Positions 34,731 to 43,386 of a stretch of DNA of 64,000 nt are shown here, piece by piece. The translations under genes and the position numbers were made by a program. This stretch comes from Bacillota bacterium (GTDB taxonomy: Bacteria > Bacillota > Clostridia > Saccharofermentanales > Fastidiosipilaceae). The stretch covers positions 1 through 64,000 of the forward strand of contig JAEZWR010000063.1 in the NCBI GenBank assembly GCA_023420115.1, given 5' to 3'. Every line of letters begins with the position of its first letter. Position 1 is the first letter of the stretch. Under the pieces are notes generated by a model. The model was not told the origin of the DNA and searched no databases. It worked only from the letters and a program-made list of their open reading frames with translations.

Positions 34731-36495
34731 TGTCGCTACTCCAATCTAGCCACGCTCTTACCTTGTCCTCGTTGTTGTTACTGTTTAGCATTCTCAAACA
34801 CGCAAACACCGAAGCGTCAAATAAATCAATTCTTGCTTCGGGGGCTACCTTTTCATATTTCATTGCGTCATCAGCTATCGGCACTGCGTGAACATTCTGC
34901 ACGCAATACTCATATGCTTCTGAATGCAAGTAATATAATTTTTTATCAATCGCTTGTTTTTCGATTCGCTTAAATCCTTGCGACTTGTGATATATGAGCT
35001 GCGGCTCGTCAAACATTTTAAAGCCGTTATCAAGCATTAAGCCAAAAAATTCATTGCTGAATTTTCTATCATATCCGACTTCGCAAATATTGAAGCCTTT
35101 GCTTCTCATCTCAATAAACCAATTAACCACGTCAATATAATTAACTGTAGGTGTGTTCGTCATAGTTAGCCATCCATCGTCACGCCAGCCGAATATTGGA
35201 ATCTTATCCTCTTCAGCCTTTGCACTCGCTTGTGTTATCGGGAAGAATGCGTGAGTGATTATTATGTCCACGCCTTTATAATTCCCGTAGAGTGCCGAGG
35301 CGGTTAAATCGTAAAGCCTTGATAAATCTGCACCGCCGTACCACTTTATCGGGAGTTTTGCTAACTCGTCCAAATTCCAGCTATATAATTCATCTGACAC
35401 TCTAAAAGTATCAATATTAAAATAACTGCGAATATTAGACGTGAATATATTAAGTGACTTTGCTAAAAATTCGGGACGAAGCTGTGGGTCGTTCTTTGCG
35501 TTAATTGCGTCTCTTAAAATATCCCTAGGACGTATCGTTATTCCGTAGCTCGGGTTTGCTTTTTCAATTTCTTCGGGGTTAGTAAAATCTACATCACCAT
35601 TTTTATCTTCATCAGCTTTACAAATAAAAATAAAAATATTCTCATCTTCGTCTGTCTTGTCTAATACCCTTTGACACTTTTCTAAGTGCTTATAACAAAA
35701 ACTTAATTTACTCATTCCAGCCGTTGTTATACCTAAGCAAAGTCTATTCGTGTACGCTTTTCCAGCATCTCTTATAACTGTGTACTGCTTAGGCGTTTTA
35801 TATGCGTGAAGCTCGTCACAAATTTGTATGTTTGAGTTTAACGAATCTTGCCCATCGGGGTTTGAAGCAAGTGCTTCAATTCGTACCGTTCCGTCTGCAA
35901 AGCTAGAGTTTTCTACCAAGTGAGCCATATTATTATCCAATACTCGCCAGCCTGCTTTTTGCGCATTCTTCAAGGACTTATATAAGTGCTTTGTCAAATT
36001 AGACTTTATAGGCTCGAAAGATTGCATTGACTGTTTCAAGTTATCGCCAATTATTAAAACGTTCGAACCACCTCGTCTTTCAAGAATCGCACACGCCCAA
36101 GCAAGAGCGGCAATAAATGAAGTCTTGCCATTCTTTCTCGCAACAAATATAAAAGCTTCTTTATATCTTCGCTCGGGTGTTCCTTTGTAATAAAATCCAA
36201 ACAAATTAAACACGATATACTTTTGCCACGGCTGTAATAAAAAGGGCTTGCCCATTAATGGAGTTGTATCAATTGATTCGCCTTTATAATGAACGAACTG
36301 TGTTTCGATTAAATCAATGACAAGCGATGCCGAATTTTCTCGAAATTCAAAATCACTATTATCTAAATCTTCAAGAAATCTATTAATCCCCAATTTTTCA
36401 TATTTGCCTGCGTTCCTTTTGCCTGTCAAAACATTTTTTATATAAGTGTTTACGTCTTTGCCGTGGCTAGTCTTGAATTTATTTTTTGCCGTCAT
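34717..36495 (-). CDS. terL: terminase large subunit
   Basis: 592 residues. The ATPase P-loop-like ARKNGKTS is at about 119-126 and the Walker B ends ICDELH (Asp227-Glu228). The C-terminal nuclease domain starts near GGADLSRLYDLTA (about 387). This matches the HK97/Terminase_1 large subunit. It packages DNA and cuts concatemers together with TerS and the HNH protein encoded just upstream, as in cos phages. Confidence 0.95.
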   Translation of the reverse strand: MTAKNKFKTSHGKDVNTYIKNVLTGKRNAGKYEKLGINRFLEDLDNSDFEFRENSASLVIDLIETQFVHYKGESIDTTPLMGKPFLLQPWQKYIVFNLFGFYYKGTPERRYKEAFIFVARKNGKTSFIAALAWACAILERRGGSNVLIIGDNLKQSMQSFEPIKSNLTKHLYKSLKNAQKAGWRVLDNNMAHLVENSSFADGTVRIEALASNPDGQDSLNSNIQICDELHAYKTPKQYTVIRDAGKAYTNRLCLGITTAGMSKLSFCYKHLEKCQRVLDKTDEDENIFIFICKADEDKNGDVDFTNPEEIEKANPSYGITIRPRDILRDAINAKNDPQLRPEFLAKSLNIFTSNIRSYFNIDTFRVSDELYSWNLDELAKLPIKWYGGADLSRLYDLTASALYGNYKGVDIIITHAFFPITQASAKAEEDKIPIFGWRDDGWLTMTNTPTVNYIDVVNWFIEMRSKGFNICEVGYDRKFSNEFFGLMLDNGFKMFDEPQLIYHKSQGFKRIEKQAIDKKLYYLHSEAYEYCVQNVHAVPIADDAMKYEKVAPEARIDLFDASVFACLRMLNSNNNEDKVRAWLDWSSDNENT

Positions 36496-36841
36496 ACTTA
36501 TTCAATAATTTCGCTAAATTTGTTACTAGAGTACTGTCATCACTATCTGTTTGGAGTTCGTCAAATTTCTTAAATGATGAAGCCGTTAATCCTATCGCAT
36601 TCAGATAGTTCAATATGTCTTTTCTCAAACTTTCAAGCACGTTAATAATCGGGTTTTTTTGGAATTTATCGCCACTAACCACGACCGTTTGATATCCCGA
36701 CTCTTTAAATTGTTCCTTTGCAGTTTCATATTGAACAATTAGGTCGGCTGTCATTTTGTACGCTTTTAAAAATTCTATTTTGTATATTCCTAGCTTCTTG
36801 CAATCTCTTTTTATTTCGCTCAAAACTTTATCACTATCCAC
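36479..36841 (-). CDS. terS: terminase small subunit (P27 family)
   Basis: 120 residues if started at the GTG at 36841 (MDSDKVLSEIKRD), which has AGGAG about 10 bases upstream. The longer frame to 36937 would run through a hairpin and is unlikely. AYKMTADLIVQYETAKEQF, KNPIINVLESLRKDILNYLNAIGLT and SSFKK resemble P27-type small terminases that recognise cos. It overlaps terL by 17 bases. Confidence 0.8.
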   Translation of the reverse strand: MDSDKVLSEIKRDCKKLGIYKIEFLKAYKMTADLIVQYETAKEQFKESGYQTVVVSGDKFQKNPIINVLESLRKDILNYLNAIGLTASSFKKFDELQTDSDDSTLVTNLAKLLNKYDGKK

Positions 36842-36871
36842 GGCACACGAACTCCTTTCATAGATATAAAA

Positions 36872-36895
36872 AAAGAAGCCTATAAGCTTCCTAGA
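36872..36895 (-). terminator. hairpin upstream of terS
   Basis: GAAGC/GCTTC stem with a T-run on the minus strand, between the HNH gene and terS. It may be a weak terminator or processing site. Confidence 0.5.
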
Positions 36896-36899
36896 AATT

Positions 36900-36985
36900 T
36901 CTAAAATATTGATGGAGAGGGAAAAGGCTACCCTCACCGCCGGTCACCCTGTATATTTATTTACATTTGTAAAGGGCGGGGGTCA
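36900..36985. other. candidate cos (packaging) site
   Basis: A GC-rich island in AT-rich phage DNA, with the pieces CCGCCGGTCACCC and GGGCGGGGGTC (36974-36984), between the HNH gene and terS. Gram-positive cos phages with HNH endonucleases keep their cos here, and GGCGGGGG-like overhangs are known in that group. Cut positions cannot be read from sequence alone. Confidence 0.55.
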
Positions 36986-37651
36986 TTTTTTATTTACACT
37001 TGTTAATTTTCTGCGCTTTAAGCCTATCCCTGCCAAGCTTAGCTCTCCACTTCCTTTTAAATGCATTTTTTTGTGACAATCTCCGCATAGGCTTATAAGA
37101 TTATTAACATCTAGACGCCTATCATAATCTTCTTTCAGCGGAGTAATATGGTGCACTTCCTTAGCTTCTATCTTTCTGCCGTATCGTAAACACTCTTGGC
37201 ACAGATACTTATCACGCCTTAGTATGTACAATCTTTTCTTTCTCCAAGTCTTTGTCTTGTAAAACTCTCTGATACTGGTCGAACTGTCAAAGTAGTCATT
37301 TATTCTTTCTCTTTGCTCGTCCGTCTCTGCCTGAAGCAATAAAGCATTGCGACTAGCTTTGATATTATGCTCGTCCCTTACAATTGTATCAATTCTGCTT
37401 CTTAGGTTATCAGATATGTAAATACATTCAAGCCAATAATTTTTATCAAGGTCATTTTCTGCCAGCGTCAGAAACGTATCCAACACAACTCGCACAAGCT
37501 TCCTTGCTTCGCTTGGCGTTGTTCCTATCCACTGCCCTGTAACTGAATGTAAAAAATCGTGCACAGAAAAAACTAGCTCACCATCTTTGCGCCTGTTGTT
37601 TATATATTTACTCTTTCCACAACACGGAGCTCCGCACACAACTTTTAACAT
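36983..37651 (-). CDS. P-loop/HNH endonuclease fusion
   Basis: 222 residues. Residues 1-110 begin with a Walker A (GAPCCGKSKY, 7-16) and look like a small kinase-type P-loop domain. Residues 135-215 are an HNH nuclease: CQEC, KEVHHITPLKED, NNLISLCGDCHKKMH, with two CxxC zinc pairs and the catalytic His pair. Phage HNH proteins beside terminase are needed for cos cleavage. The N-terminal P-loop domain is unusual, and its role is unknown. RBS AAAGGGAATCAG. Confidence 0.82.
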   Translation of the reverse strand: MLKVVCGAPCCGKSKYINNRRKDGELVFSVHDFLHSVTGQWIGTTPSEARKLVRVVLDTFLTLAENDLDKNYWLECIYISDNLRSRIDTIVRDEHNIKASRNALLLQAETDEQRERINDYFDSSTSIREFYKTKTWRKKRLYILRRDKYLCQECLRYGRKIEAKEVHHITPLKEDYDRRLDVNNLISLCGDCHKKMHLKGSGELSLAGIGLKRRKLTSVNKK

Positions 37652-37671
37652 CTGATTCCCTTTCTGAGCAT

Positions 37672-37703
37672 AAAAAAAGAGAATGCTCGCACACTCTCTT
37701 CTT
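37672..37703 (-). terminator. terminator/leader hairpin ahead of the late genes
   Basis: AAGAGA/TCTCTT stem followed by eight T on the minus strand, between the late promoter and the HNH start. A second hairpin GTTGC/GCAAC lies next to it. It could end early transcription or act as a regulated leader terminator. Confidence 0.65.
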
Positions 37704-37735
37704 TTTGTTGCCCCTGTCGTACAAAGAGCAACATC

Positions 37736-37779
37736 ATATTATTTTATAAAATTTATTTCCGTCAAACTGGTATACCAGT
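37736..37779 (-). promoter_or_regulatory. candidate phage late promoter with activator palindrome
   Basis: On the minus strand TTGACG (37765-37760), an 18-base spacer and TAATAT (37741-37736). A perfect 14-bp palindrome ACTGGTATACCAGT (37766-37779) abuts the -35. It lies between the ArpU-like gene and the first late gene. Confidence 0.6.
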
Positions 37780-37825
37780 GGACATCTTAATTTTATCATT
37801 TTTAAAGAATTTTGCAAGAGTGTTT

Positions 37826-38275
37826 TTAATATTTTCTATAATTCTTTTTCACTGCTTCTACTGTGAATTTTAATATTGCACTTTTCGCACTTTTTAACTC
37901 TTCTTCATTTTCTGAATAGTAGTCTTTGTCATCTAGGTAATGTAAATAAATTAACTTTCTTTCTTGATTGCTTAGCTTTCGCATTACACTACCCACGAAT
38001 GAATTTATATCAATTATGTAATTCAGTTCGCTTTCTAGCTCCTGCTTTTTCTCTAATAGTGCAATTAGTGCTTCTTCGGTTACGTTTATGCCGTAGCCCT
38101 TTGGCATCCCGTCATTTGTTCCAGCTTTCACCGCTTCAAGCTTTTTGTTTATATTTGAAATTTTAGACGTTATTCTTTGCCTTTCTCCATTGTTCGGATT
38201 ATATTGCTCTAATATCCTCCGACCTAAAGCAATTAAATAATCATCTATCATATCCCCTATATAACTGTAATTCAT
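37826..38275 (-). CDS. ArpU/RinA-like late transcription activator
   Basis: 149 residues, mainly helical. The C-terminal part MRKLSNQERKLIYLHYLDD followed by basic VKKNYRKY has the sigma-like helix-turn-helix pattern of ArpU/DUF722/RinA late regulators. These proteins are the last early gene and switch on packaging and structural genes. The terminator and promoter just downstream fit that role. RBS GAGGTAGCGTT. Confidence 0.7.
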   Translation of the reverse strand: MNYSYIGDMIDDYLIALGRRILEQYNPNNGERQRITSKISNINKKLEAVKAGTNDGMPKGYGINVTEEALIALLEKKQELESELNYIIDINSFVGSVMRKLSNQERKLIYLHYLDDKDYYSENEEELKSAKSAILKFTVEAVKKNYRKY

Positions 38276-38279
38276 AACG

Positions 38280-38705
38280 CTACCTCTTATCAGTCATAAC
38301 ATCTAACTCTCTGATAACAATTTTTAAATGCGGATTAACGCCCCTTAATTTTTGAGCTTCTTCGAACACCACCTGCGAATCATCAAGCCAATACCCACAC
38401 TGAGTTAAACAATCTTTTAAAAGCTTCTGCAAGTTATCTAAGTCAGGTCTTGTCACTTTTGCAACTGTATCTTTATTTTTATCGTTCTTTCTGTGTGCGA
38501 ATTTCCAAGTTACATATAAAGCAATTGCTCCAGTAAAGGGTTCTTCGGGTCTGTGCTTCTCTAACTCTGTTAAAAAATAACTTTTCGCTTCTTTTACTCG
38601 CTTAGGGTTATAAACCTGTATCTTACCGTTTTGCACCATTGCTTTTTTCATCTGTGCTGTTGCCTTTGGCGGTTCTCCGTTTATTTCTATTTCTATGCGC
38701 TTCAT
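38280..38705 (-). CDS. RusA family Holliday-junction resolvase
   Basis: 141 residues from the ATG at 38705 (RBS AAAAGGAGAAAAG). It opens IEIEINGEPPKATAQ. The catalytic aspartates lie in RPDLDNLQKLLKDCL and WLDDSQV. It resolves recombination intermediates made by the Sak4 module. It overlaps the zinc-ribbon gene by about 80 bases in another frame, which is large but not unusual for phage. Confidence 0.9.
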   Translation of the reverse strand: MKRIEIEINGEPPKATAQMKKAMVQNGKIQVYNPKRVKEAKSYFLTELEKHRPEEPFTGAIALYVTWKFAHRKNDKNKDTVAKVTRPDLDNLQKLLKDCLTQCGYWLDDSQVVFEEAQKLRGVNPHLKIVIRELDVMTDKR

Positions 38706-39135
38706 CTTTTCTCCTTTTCTCATTTTCAGTAAACAAAGGTAAATATCGCATTAATAAATCTGCTCCATCTCTTTTGCTTTTCATTCCCCCTTTTGTATCT
38801 TCGATATGTCGGCGTATAAGCACATATAAATCTTCTGCCATATCTCTTTTGGTGAAATGATATTCATAACTGCAATTGTCACACTTTCTATTCCCTATCA
38901 GTGACGACGTTGTTACAAATTTAAGACAATTAGGACAAATATAGAAACTTTTAAAATCGTGTGTTTTATCGTGCAAAAAATATTGAAGCTTCTCTTTGTC
39001 ACACTGCCTTTTCATTTTTTGTTTATCTAGTCTTAAGGCTCTGCCATCTTGCTTTAAAATCTTCTGTTCTGCTAGCCACTGAAGTCTTATGTCTAATAAT
39101 TCGAATCTCTCTGCGTTAAGTGACCTTTTTGTCAT
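38623..39135 (-). CDS. phage zinc-ribbon protein, hypothetical
   Basis: 170 residues. A helical N-terminus precedes a C4 zinc ribbon (CPNC..KCDNC), then a helical segment and a very basic tail (RRKDEAHRNRNKRRTAKG). It could bind nucleic acid. No family is recognised. Strong RBS AAGGAGTAAAGCAAT. Confidence 0.65.
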   Translation of the reverse strand: MTKRSLNAERFELLDIRLQWLAEQKILKQDGRALRLDKQKMKRQCDKEKLQYFLHDKTHDFKSFYICPNCLKFVTTSSLIGNRKCDNCSYEYHFTKRDMAEDLYVLIRRHIEDTKGGMKSKRDGADLLMRYLPLFTENEKRRKDEAHRNRNKRRTAKGNSTDEKSNGAKR

Positions 39136-39141
39136 ATTGCT

Positions 39142-39447
39142 TTACTCCTTGAATAAAGATAATTGCTCCAGCGTTCCTTTTTCTAAGCTCTTATTTTGCA
39201 AAACAAGCGTAGCGTTTTTTATTTCAAACGTTTCTGAGCTAGATATAAATGCTCTCGCTTTACTGGTACTTAGACCAAGAAGAACTTCAACTGCTATCAT
39301 TTGTGGGCGCTGGTATGGTTTATTTAACTCTTTGTATACCCACCAAAGTATCTTATCTGTAATTTTAGGGTTAATAGTTTTCAATTCTTTCTGAGTTAGC
39401 CTCTTTGTATATTCGAGCAATGTATATGGCTCTTTTTCATTTTCCAT
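39142..39447 (-). CDS. hypothetical early phage protein
   Basis: 101 residues with no signal or membrane segment. ITDKILWWVYKELNKPYQRPQM and LLGLSTSKARAFISSS look like a winged-helix or HTH pair, so a DNA-binding role is possible. Strong RBS AAAAGGAGAATT. Confidence 0.6.
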   Translation of the reverse strand: MENEKEPYTLLEYTKRLTQKELKTINPKITDKILWWVYKELNKPYQRPQMIAVEVLLGLSTSKARAFISSSETFEIKNATLVLQNKSLEKGTLEQLSLFKE

Positions 39448-39480
39448 TTTTATAATTCTCCTTTTTAACTTTTTAAGGGG

Positions 39481-39640
39481 TTAGGGGTTGCACTGCTAGC
39501 TTAGTCTTAGGGTATGGCAGGCAATTTTCTAAGCCTGCCTACCCGTGGACGTAAGCAGTGCTGGTACTTGTCCACGTACAAGCAATTACTTATATATATA
39601 TAAGGTGCTTGCGTGTTGACTGACTATGTAAGTCTGCTGT
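39481..39640. repeat. dyad-rich non-coding region in the early operon
   Basis: Contains GGCAGGC/GCCTGCC (39516-39522 with 39533-39539), an outer CACTGC/GCAGTG pair, GTGGAC/GTCCAC that crosses it (pseudoknot or alternative), and CTTATATATATATAAG inside an AAGCA/TGCTT stem. It looks like a structured RNA or a replication origin. No reading frame. Confidence 0.55.
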
Positions 39641-42001
39641 TTACATTTCTTCTTTTTCTGTGACTATACCTTCAAAAATTGCATAGCCTAATTCTTCCAA
39701 TCTGTTGTACACCGTTCCCTTGCTCCACCCTGTTTTATTAATTATGTCTTGAACTTTTACAATTCCATTTTGTTCAAATTTTAAGGTTTCTACAATTCTC
39801 GCAGCTTCTCTAATTGCTAACGCTTTTTTATTTGCTTTTGTGTCTTTATTCGGGTCTAGTCCTAGTGCTCTACCGTCTGCATATGAGTATATATAGCCAT
39901 TAAAGATAAAGTAATTATTACTGTCACTTATTAATCTGCGTACGCCGTCAATCGCAACTCCGTAAACGTCCATAAGATTATTAACAGTAACAACGCCGTT
40001 TATGTCTTTGAACTTGTTATAAACATCGTCTAACTGTTCAAGTCGTTCTTCCTTGACTTCTACTTTTATCTTCTTTCTTGGGAACATTCCAACGGGGTCT
40101 AAATCTGCCAGGATTCCAGTTCTGTCTAGTTCGTGGATAGGAAACAGAAAAAACATATCAATCGGCGGAGGCGTTGCGAACTCTCTAAGGACAAACGAAG
40201 CACGGTAGGCGGTTGCGTATTCTAGCTTTCTCGTTTCTGCTTCTACATCTGAGCCAAAAGGCAACTTGTTTATTACTTCTTCTTTTAGCTTTTCTCTTGC
40301 TTCTTCTGTCATCTCGAGCGGAGTCAAGTCCATAATGCAATCGGGGTCTCTAGCAAACACGCCCGAACCACTCGCTCTATCCATTACATTTTTATGACCT
40401 TGTACACCTTTGCTATGATGATGACAATAGATGACTGCACATCCTAGCTCCGTATTAAGTTCGTCAAAACAGTTACAAAATTTTGATATTTCTTCGGCTG
40501 AGTTTTCATCTCCCGTTATTACTTTGTAAATTGGGTCGATGATTATCGCTGTGAAATTGTGATATTTGTATCTGCTTATTATTGCTTCTTTCAGCCTGTT
40601 CATAGGAACAGCATACCCACGCAAGTTCCATATTTCTAGATTGTTGTTTAGCTCCATTCCTGTAACTCTAGATATATCTATTATTCTATGGTTACAGCTG
40701 TTTGGGTCTAGCTCTAAATTTATATATAGAACTCTGCCCTTTTTGCACTGATAAGAGTTTAAGAATTTGCCCCCTGTGGATATTGCAAGAGCTAAGCCTA
40801 GAAGCATAAACGATTTACCCGCTTTGCTCGGACCCGCTATTAACATTTTGTGACCTAATCGTAACACGCCATCTATTAATTCAGCGTTTAACGGCAACAA
40901 GTTATATTTTAGTTGCGTTGCCGTGGTTGTTTCAGGCAAGTCATCCTCCTGCTTTGTTACCCACGTCAGCCAGTCTAAGAAATTAACACAAGGTGCCTTC
41001 GCTCTTTCATTTGGGTAGTTTTCCGACTCAATTAATTCTTGTAAATTATTTTCACGCTCTACTCCTGCCAGCCTTGTAAGCCTCGAAGGGTTTTTGTTCG
41101 CTTCATCAATCGGCAAGCCGTTGAGCTTGCAAATTTTAAACAGTAACTCCACACGGCTCTTATATTCTTCTGCCGTTTCAGCTCCTATCTCAATTATTGC
41201 GTGTATGCTTTTCTTCCCAGACTTCACAACGGTTTTAATCGGCAATCTTAACTCTTTTATAATGCTATATTGCTGTTCTAGACTGTAGCAATCACACTCA
41301 ATCAAAGCATATTTATATGATGTGATGTCGCTGTTCTTCCTGCCTTTGCCGTTAGTCGGATTTACGCATATCCACGCCCCTGCACTAGGGTTGTAATCGG
41401 CTTCGAACTTTGCAGGCACTGACGTTTCTTCGTCTTGTAAAAATTTTACAAAGTCATAGGTAGTTATGTTCTCGCCTTTACCCACTGGCGTATGCTTGCC
41501 GCTATTATCTTGTGATTTGTATTGAACATTTACATATTCATCAGGGCTATAGAGCGACTTTATAAATTCCGTAGTTTGCTCCCAGCTTGCAAGATTCAGT
41601 TTTGGTAACTCTAAGAGTTTTATTTTTTCTACATTTTCTATAACTCTCTTAAAATTGCCGTCTATCTCTTGCTCTGCTGTGGATAGCTGTGCAGCTCTCG
41701 GCTGTACTTCCTGCCGTGGTTCTTCTTCGGCTCTCTCGTCAAAGCCGTAAGCCTTGGCAAGTTGCAAAAGTGTACCCAGTTTAATTCCTGTTCCGGTGAA
41801 ACTGTTCCATTTTCTTCTCATTTCTGCTGGATGATATCTGTAATCATTTCTACTCCAGTCATCCCACGTTGAGAATGGTATCCCTTTGTCCTTTAGCGCC
41901 ATTCCGACATATAGCCACTGATTATAGTCAAGGGCACTTGGCACAATATATTGTAGTGCTCTTGTTATTTGTTCACTTGTATATTCTCTATATTGTGCCA
42001 T
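39641..42001 (-). CDS. primase-polymerase/AAA ATPase replication protein
   Basis: 786 residues. The N-terminal 65 residues (ITRALQYIVPSALDYNQWL, WRSF-like NSFTGTG) form a PriCT-type domain. A middle part with KYALIECDCYSLEQQ and VVKSGKKSIHAIIEI (about 230-270) resembles archaeo-eukaryotic primases. A RecA-like ATPase starts at GPSKAGKSF (about 390), with VIYCHHHSKG after it. A winged-helix C-terminus closes the protein. It is the likely initiator/helicase-primase of phage replication. RBS AAGGAGTAAACA. Confidence 0.85.
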   Translation of the reverse strand: MAQYREYTSEQITRALQYIVPSALDYNQWLYVGMALKDKGIPFSTWDDWSRNDYRYHPAEMRRKWNSFTGTGIKLGTLLQLAKAYGFDERAEEEPRQEVQPRAAQLSTAEQEIDGNFKRVIENVEKIKLLELPKLNLASWEQTTEFIKSLYSPDEYVNVQYKSQDNSGKHTPVGKGENITTYDFVKFLQDEETSVPAKFEADYNPSAGAWICVNPTNGKGRKNSDITSYKYALIECDCYSLEQQYSIIKELRLPIKTVVKSGKKSIHAIIEIGAETAEEYKSRVELLFKICKLNGLPIDEANKNPSRLTRLAGVERENNLQELIESENYPNERAKAPCVNFLDWLTWVTKQEDDLPETTTATQLKYNLLPLNAELIDGVLRLGHKMLIAGPSKAGKSFMLLGLALAISTGGKFLNSYQCKKGRVLYINLELDPNSCNHRIIDISRVTGMELNNNLEIWNLRGYAVPMNRLKEAIISRYKYHNFTAIIIDPIYKVITGDENSAEEISKFCNCFDELNTELGCAVIYCHHHSKGVQGHKNVMDRASGSGVFARDPDCIMDLTPLEMTEEAREKLKEEVINKLPFGSDVEAETRKLEYATAYRASFVLREFATPPPIDMFFLFPIHELDRTGILADLDPVGMFPRKKIKVEVKEERLEQLDDVYNKFKDINGVVTVNNLMDVYGVAIDGVRRLISDSNNYFIFNGYIYSYADGRALGLDPNKDTKANKKALAIREAARIVETLKFEQNGIVKVQDIINKTGWSKGTVYNRLEELGYAIFEGIVTEKEEM

Positions 42002-42011
42002 TGTTTACTCC

Positions 42012-42614
42012 TTATAAGTCGAATGGTAGGTCGGTATCGTCTATTGTTTCAGCTGCCTGTGTTTTCTGCTTCTTCTCTTGCTTCAATGTTTCCCCGAATA
42101 ATTCAAGACTTTTTTCAATGTCTTGTTTGCTCGGTTTGTTTGCTCTTATAGCCTTGCCCTTTGCAACTCTCTCACCTGCTGCTCTTTTCTGCACGTCCTC
42201 AGCTGTTAATAGATGCTTTATTCGACACTGTTTCTCGCCGTTGTCACTTCTTGTTGTATGCATAACCTCGGCATATGCAACTTTGTTTTTATACATTTGC
42301 TTGTTTTCAATTTCTTCCCAGTCGACCTCTGCCTGTTCTCCAAATGGTGACCCTAACAAAATATATAACTTTTGTAGCTTCGTTTTTGTGCTAGCGTAGG
42401 TATTGGTTAGAACGATATAATCGTAAATAGAATAAGTACGCTTTTCGCCAAAGTTATCGACCTTTTCAGTTGTGTATTCTGTGAATATCATTGGGTCGCC
42501 GTTCTTTGTATATCTGCACTCAAAATCAGTTATGTAAAATTTGTGTAGTCCTTCTTCTAGCATTGGGTCATAATATTTTTTATTGGTATCCATATTTGTT
42601 TTAAAACTTGACAT
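42012..42614 (-). CDS. DUF669 protein with SSB-like acidic tail
   Basis: 200 residues from the ATG at 42614 (RBS AAGGAGATTAGAAAA). The YYDPMLEEGLHKFYI, GDPMIFTEYT and KLYILLGSPFGE segments are typical of DUF669. The protein ends DDTDLPFDL, similar to the SSB tail that recruits repair proteins. Position next to Sak4 suggests a single-strand DNA-binding partner in recombination. Confidence 0.8.
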   Translation of the reverse strand: MSSFKTNMDTNKKYYDPMLEEGLHKFYITDFECRYTKNGDPMIFTEYTTEKVDNFGEKRTYSIYDYIVLTNTYASTKTKLQKLYILLGSPFGEQAEVDWEEIENKQMYKNKVAYAEVMHTTRSDNGEKQCRIKHLLTAEDVQKRAAGERVAKGKAIRANKPSKQDIEKSLELFGETLKQEKKQKTQAAETIDDTDLPFDL

Positions 42615-42630
42615 TTTTCTAATCTCCTTT

Positions 42631-43377
42631 TTATTCTTCGTCTTGTTCAATTACATTTTTTATACTTTCATAGTCGAGAGGTAGTTCTGGCGCCAATCCA
42701 TACCTATTCTTTGCATCAAAGTTTTCCGTTCTTTCTGTAAATAAAACTCTTTCATTACCCACGGCAATCGCTTTCGCACTTTTGTTTTTAGGGTCTTTCT
42801 TTACTATTGTTCTATAGTTTGCGAATAAAACCATATCCGCCCATTCTTTATAAAATGGTTGTGTTCTTTTTCGTAACTTCAAGGTATACCTATCATAACC
42901 TTCGGGTTCTCCGACTGGGATATATTTGTCCACTTTTGCGTGAGCAACTAGAACAATATTTTTACCCTTTTGCCAGGCTTCATTCAGAACACTTATAAAA
43001 TTTAAGGTTGCTTTGTCTAATGCGACATATCCACGCCCGTGCGGCAAATCTTCAATAGCGTCAACAGGCTCTCTTGCCTGAGTTGCATTGATGTAATCTA
43101 CTGCATACTGTTCAAGTAATACTTCTGCTCTGTCTAAAGAATCAATAATAATCGTCTTAGTGTTTTCTCCGTCTGCCAGCTTCTGAATTCCGTCTACCAT
43201 ATCTGAAAAATCTGCTGGCACTGCTCTTTTTACATTTAGCCTGGTTGTGCCGTGCTCAGTGTCGATAAATACTGGGGCTGGGAACATACTTGCCAAAGTA
43301 CTTTTACCTATACCTTCAACGCCGTAAATCACACATCGAACTGGTTCTTTTTTAACAATTCCGCTACTAAATTCCAT
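42631..43377 (-). CDS. Sak4-like RecA-type recombination ATPase
   Basis: 248 residues. The Walker A is GVEGIGKS (19-26), the Walker B TIIIDSLDRAE, with the LVAHAKVDKY strand after it. This is the Sak4 single-strand annealing ATPase family. It works with the neighbouring DUF669 and Gp157 proteins in phage recombination. RBS GGAGGATTAA; it overlaps the DUF669 long frame. Confidence 0.87.
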   Translation of the reverse strand: MEFSSGIVKKEPVRCVIYGVEGIGKSTLASMFPAPVFIDTEHGTTRLNVKRAVPADFSDMVDGIQKLADGENTKTIIIDSLDRAEVLLEQYAVDYINATQAREPVDAIEDLPHGRGYVALDKATLNFISVLNEAWQKGKNIVLVAHAKVDKYIPVGEPEGYDRYTLKLRKRTQPFYKEWADMVLFANYRTIVKKDPKNKSAKAIAVGNERVLFTERTENFDAKNRYGLAPELPLDYESIKNVIEQDEE

Positions 43378-43386
43378 TTAATCCTC

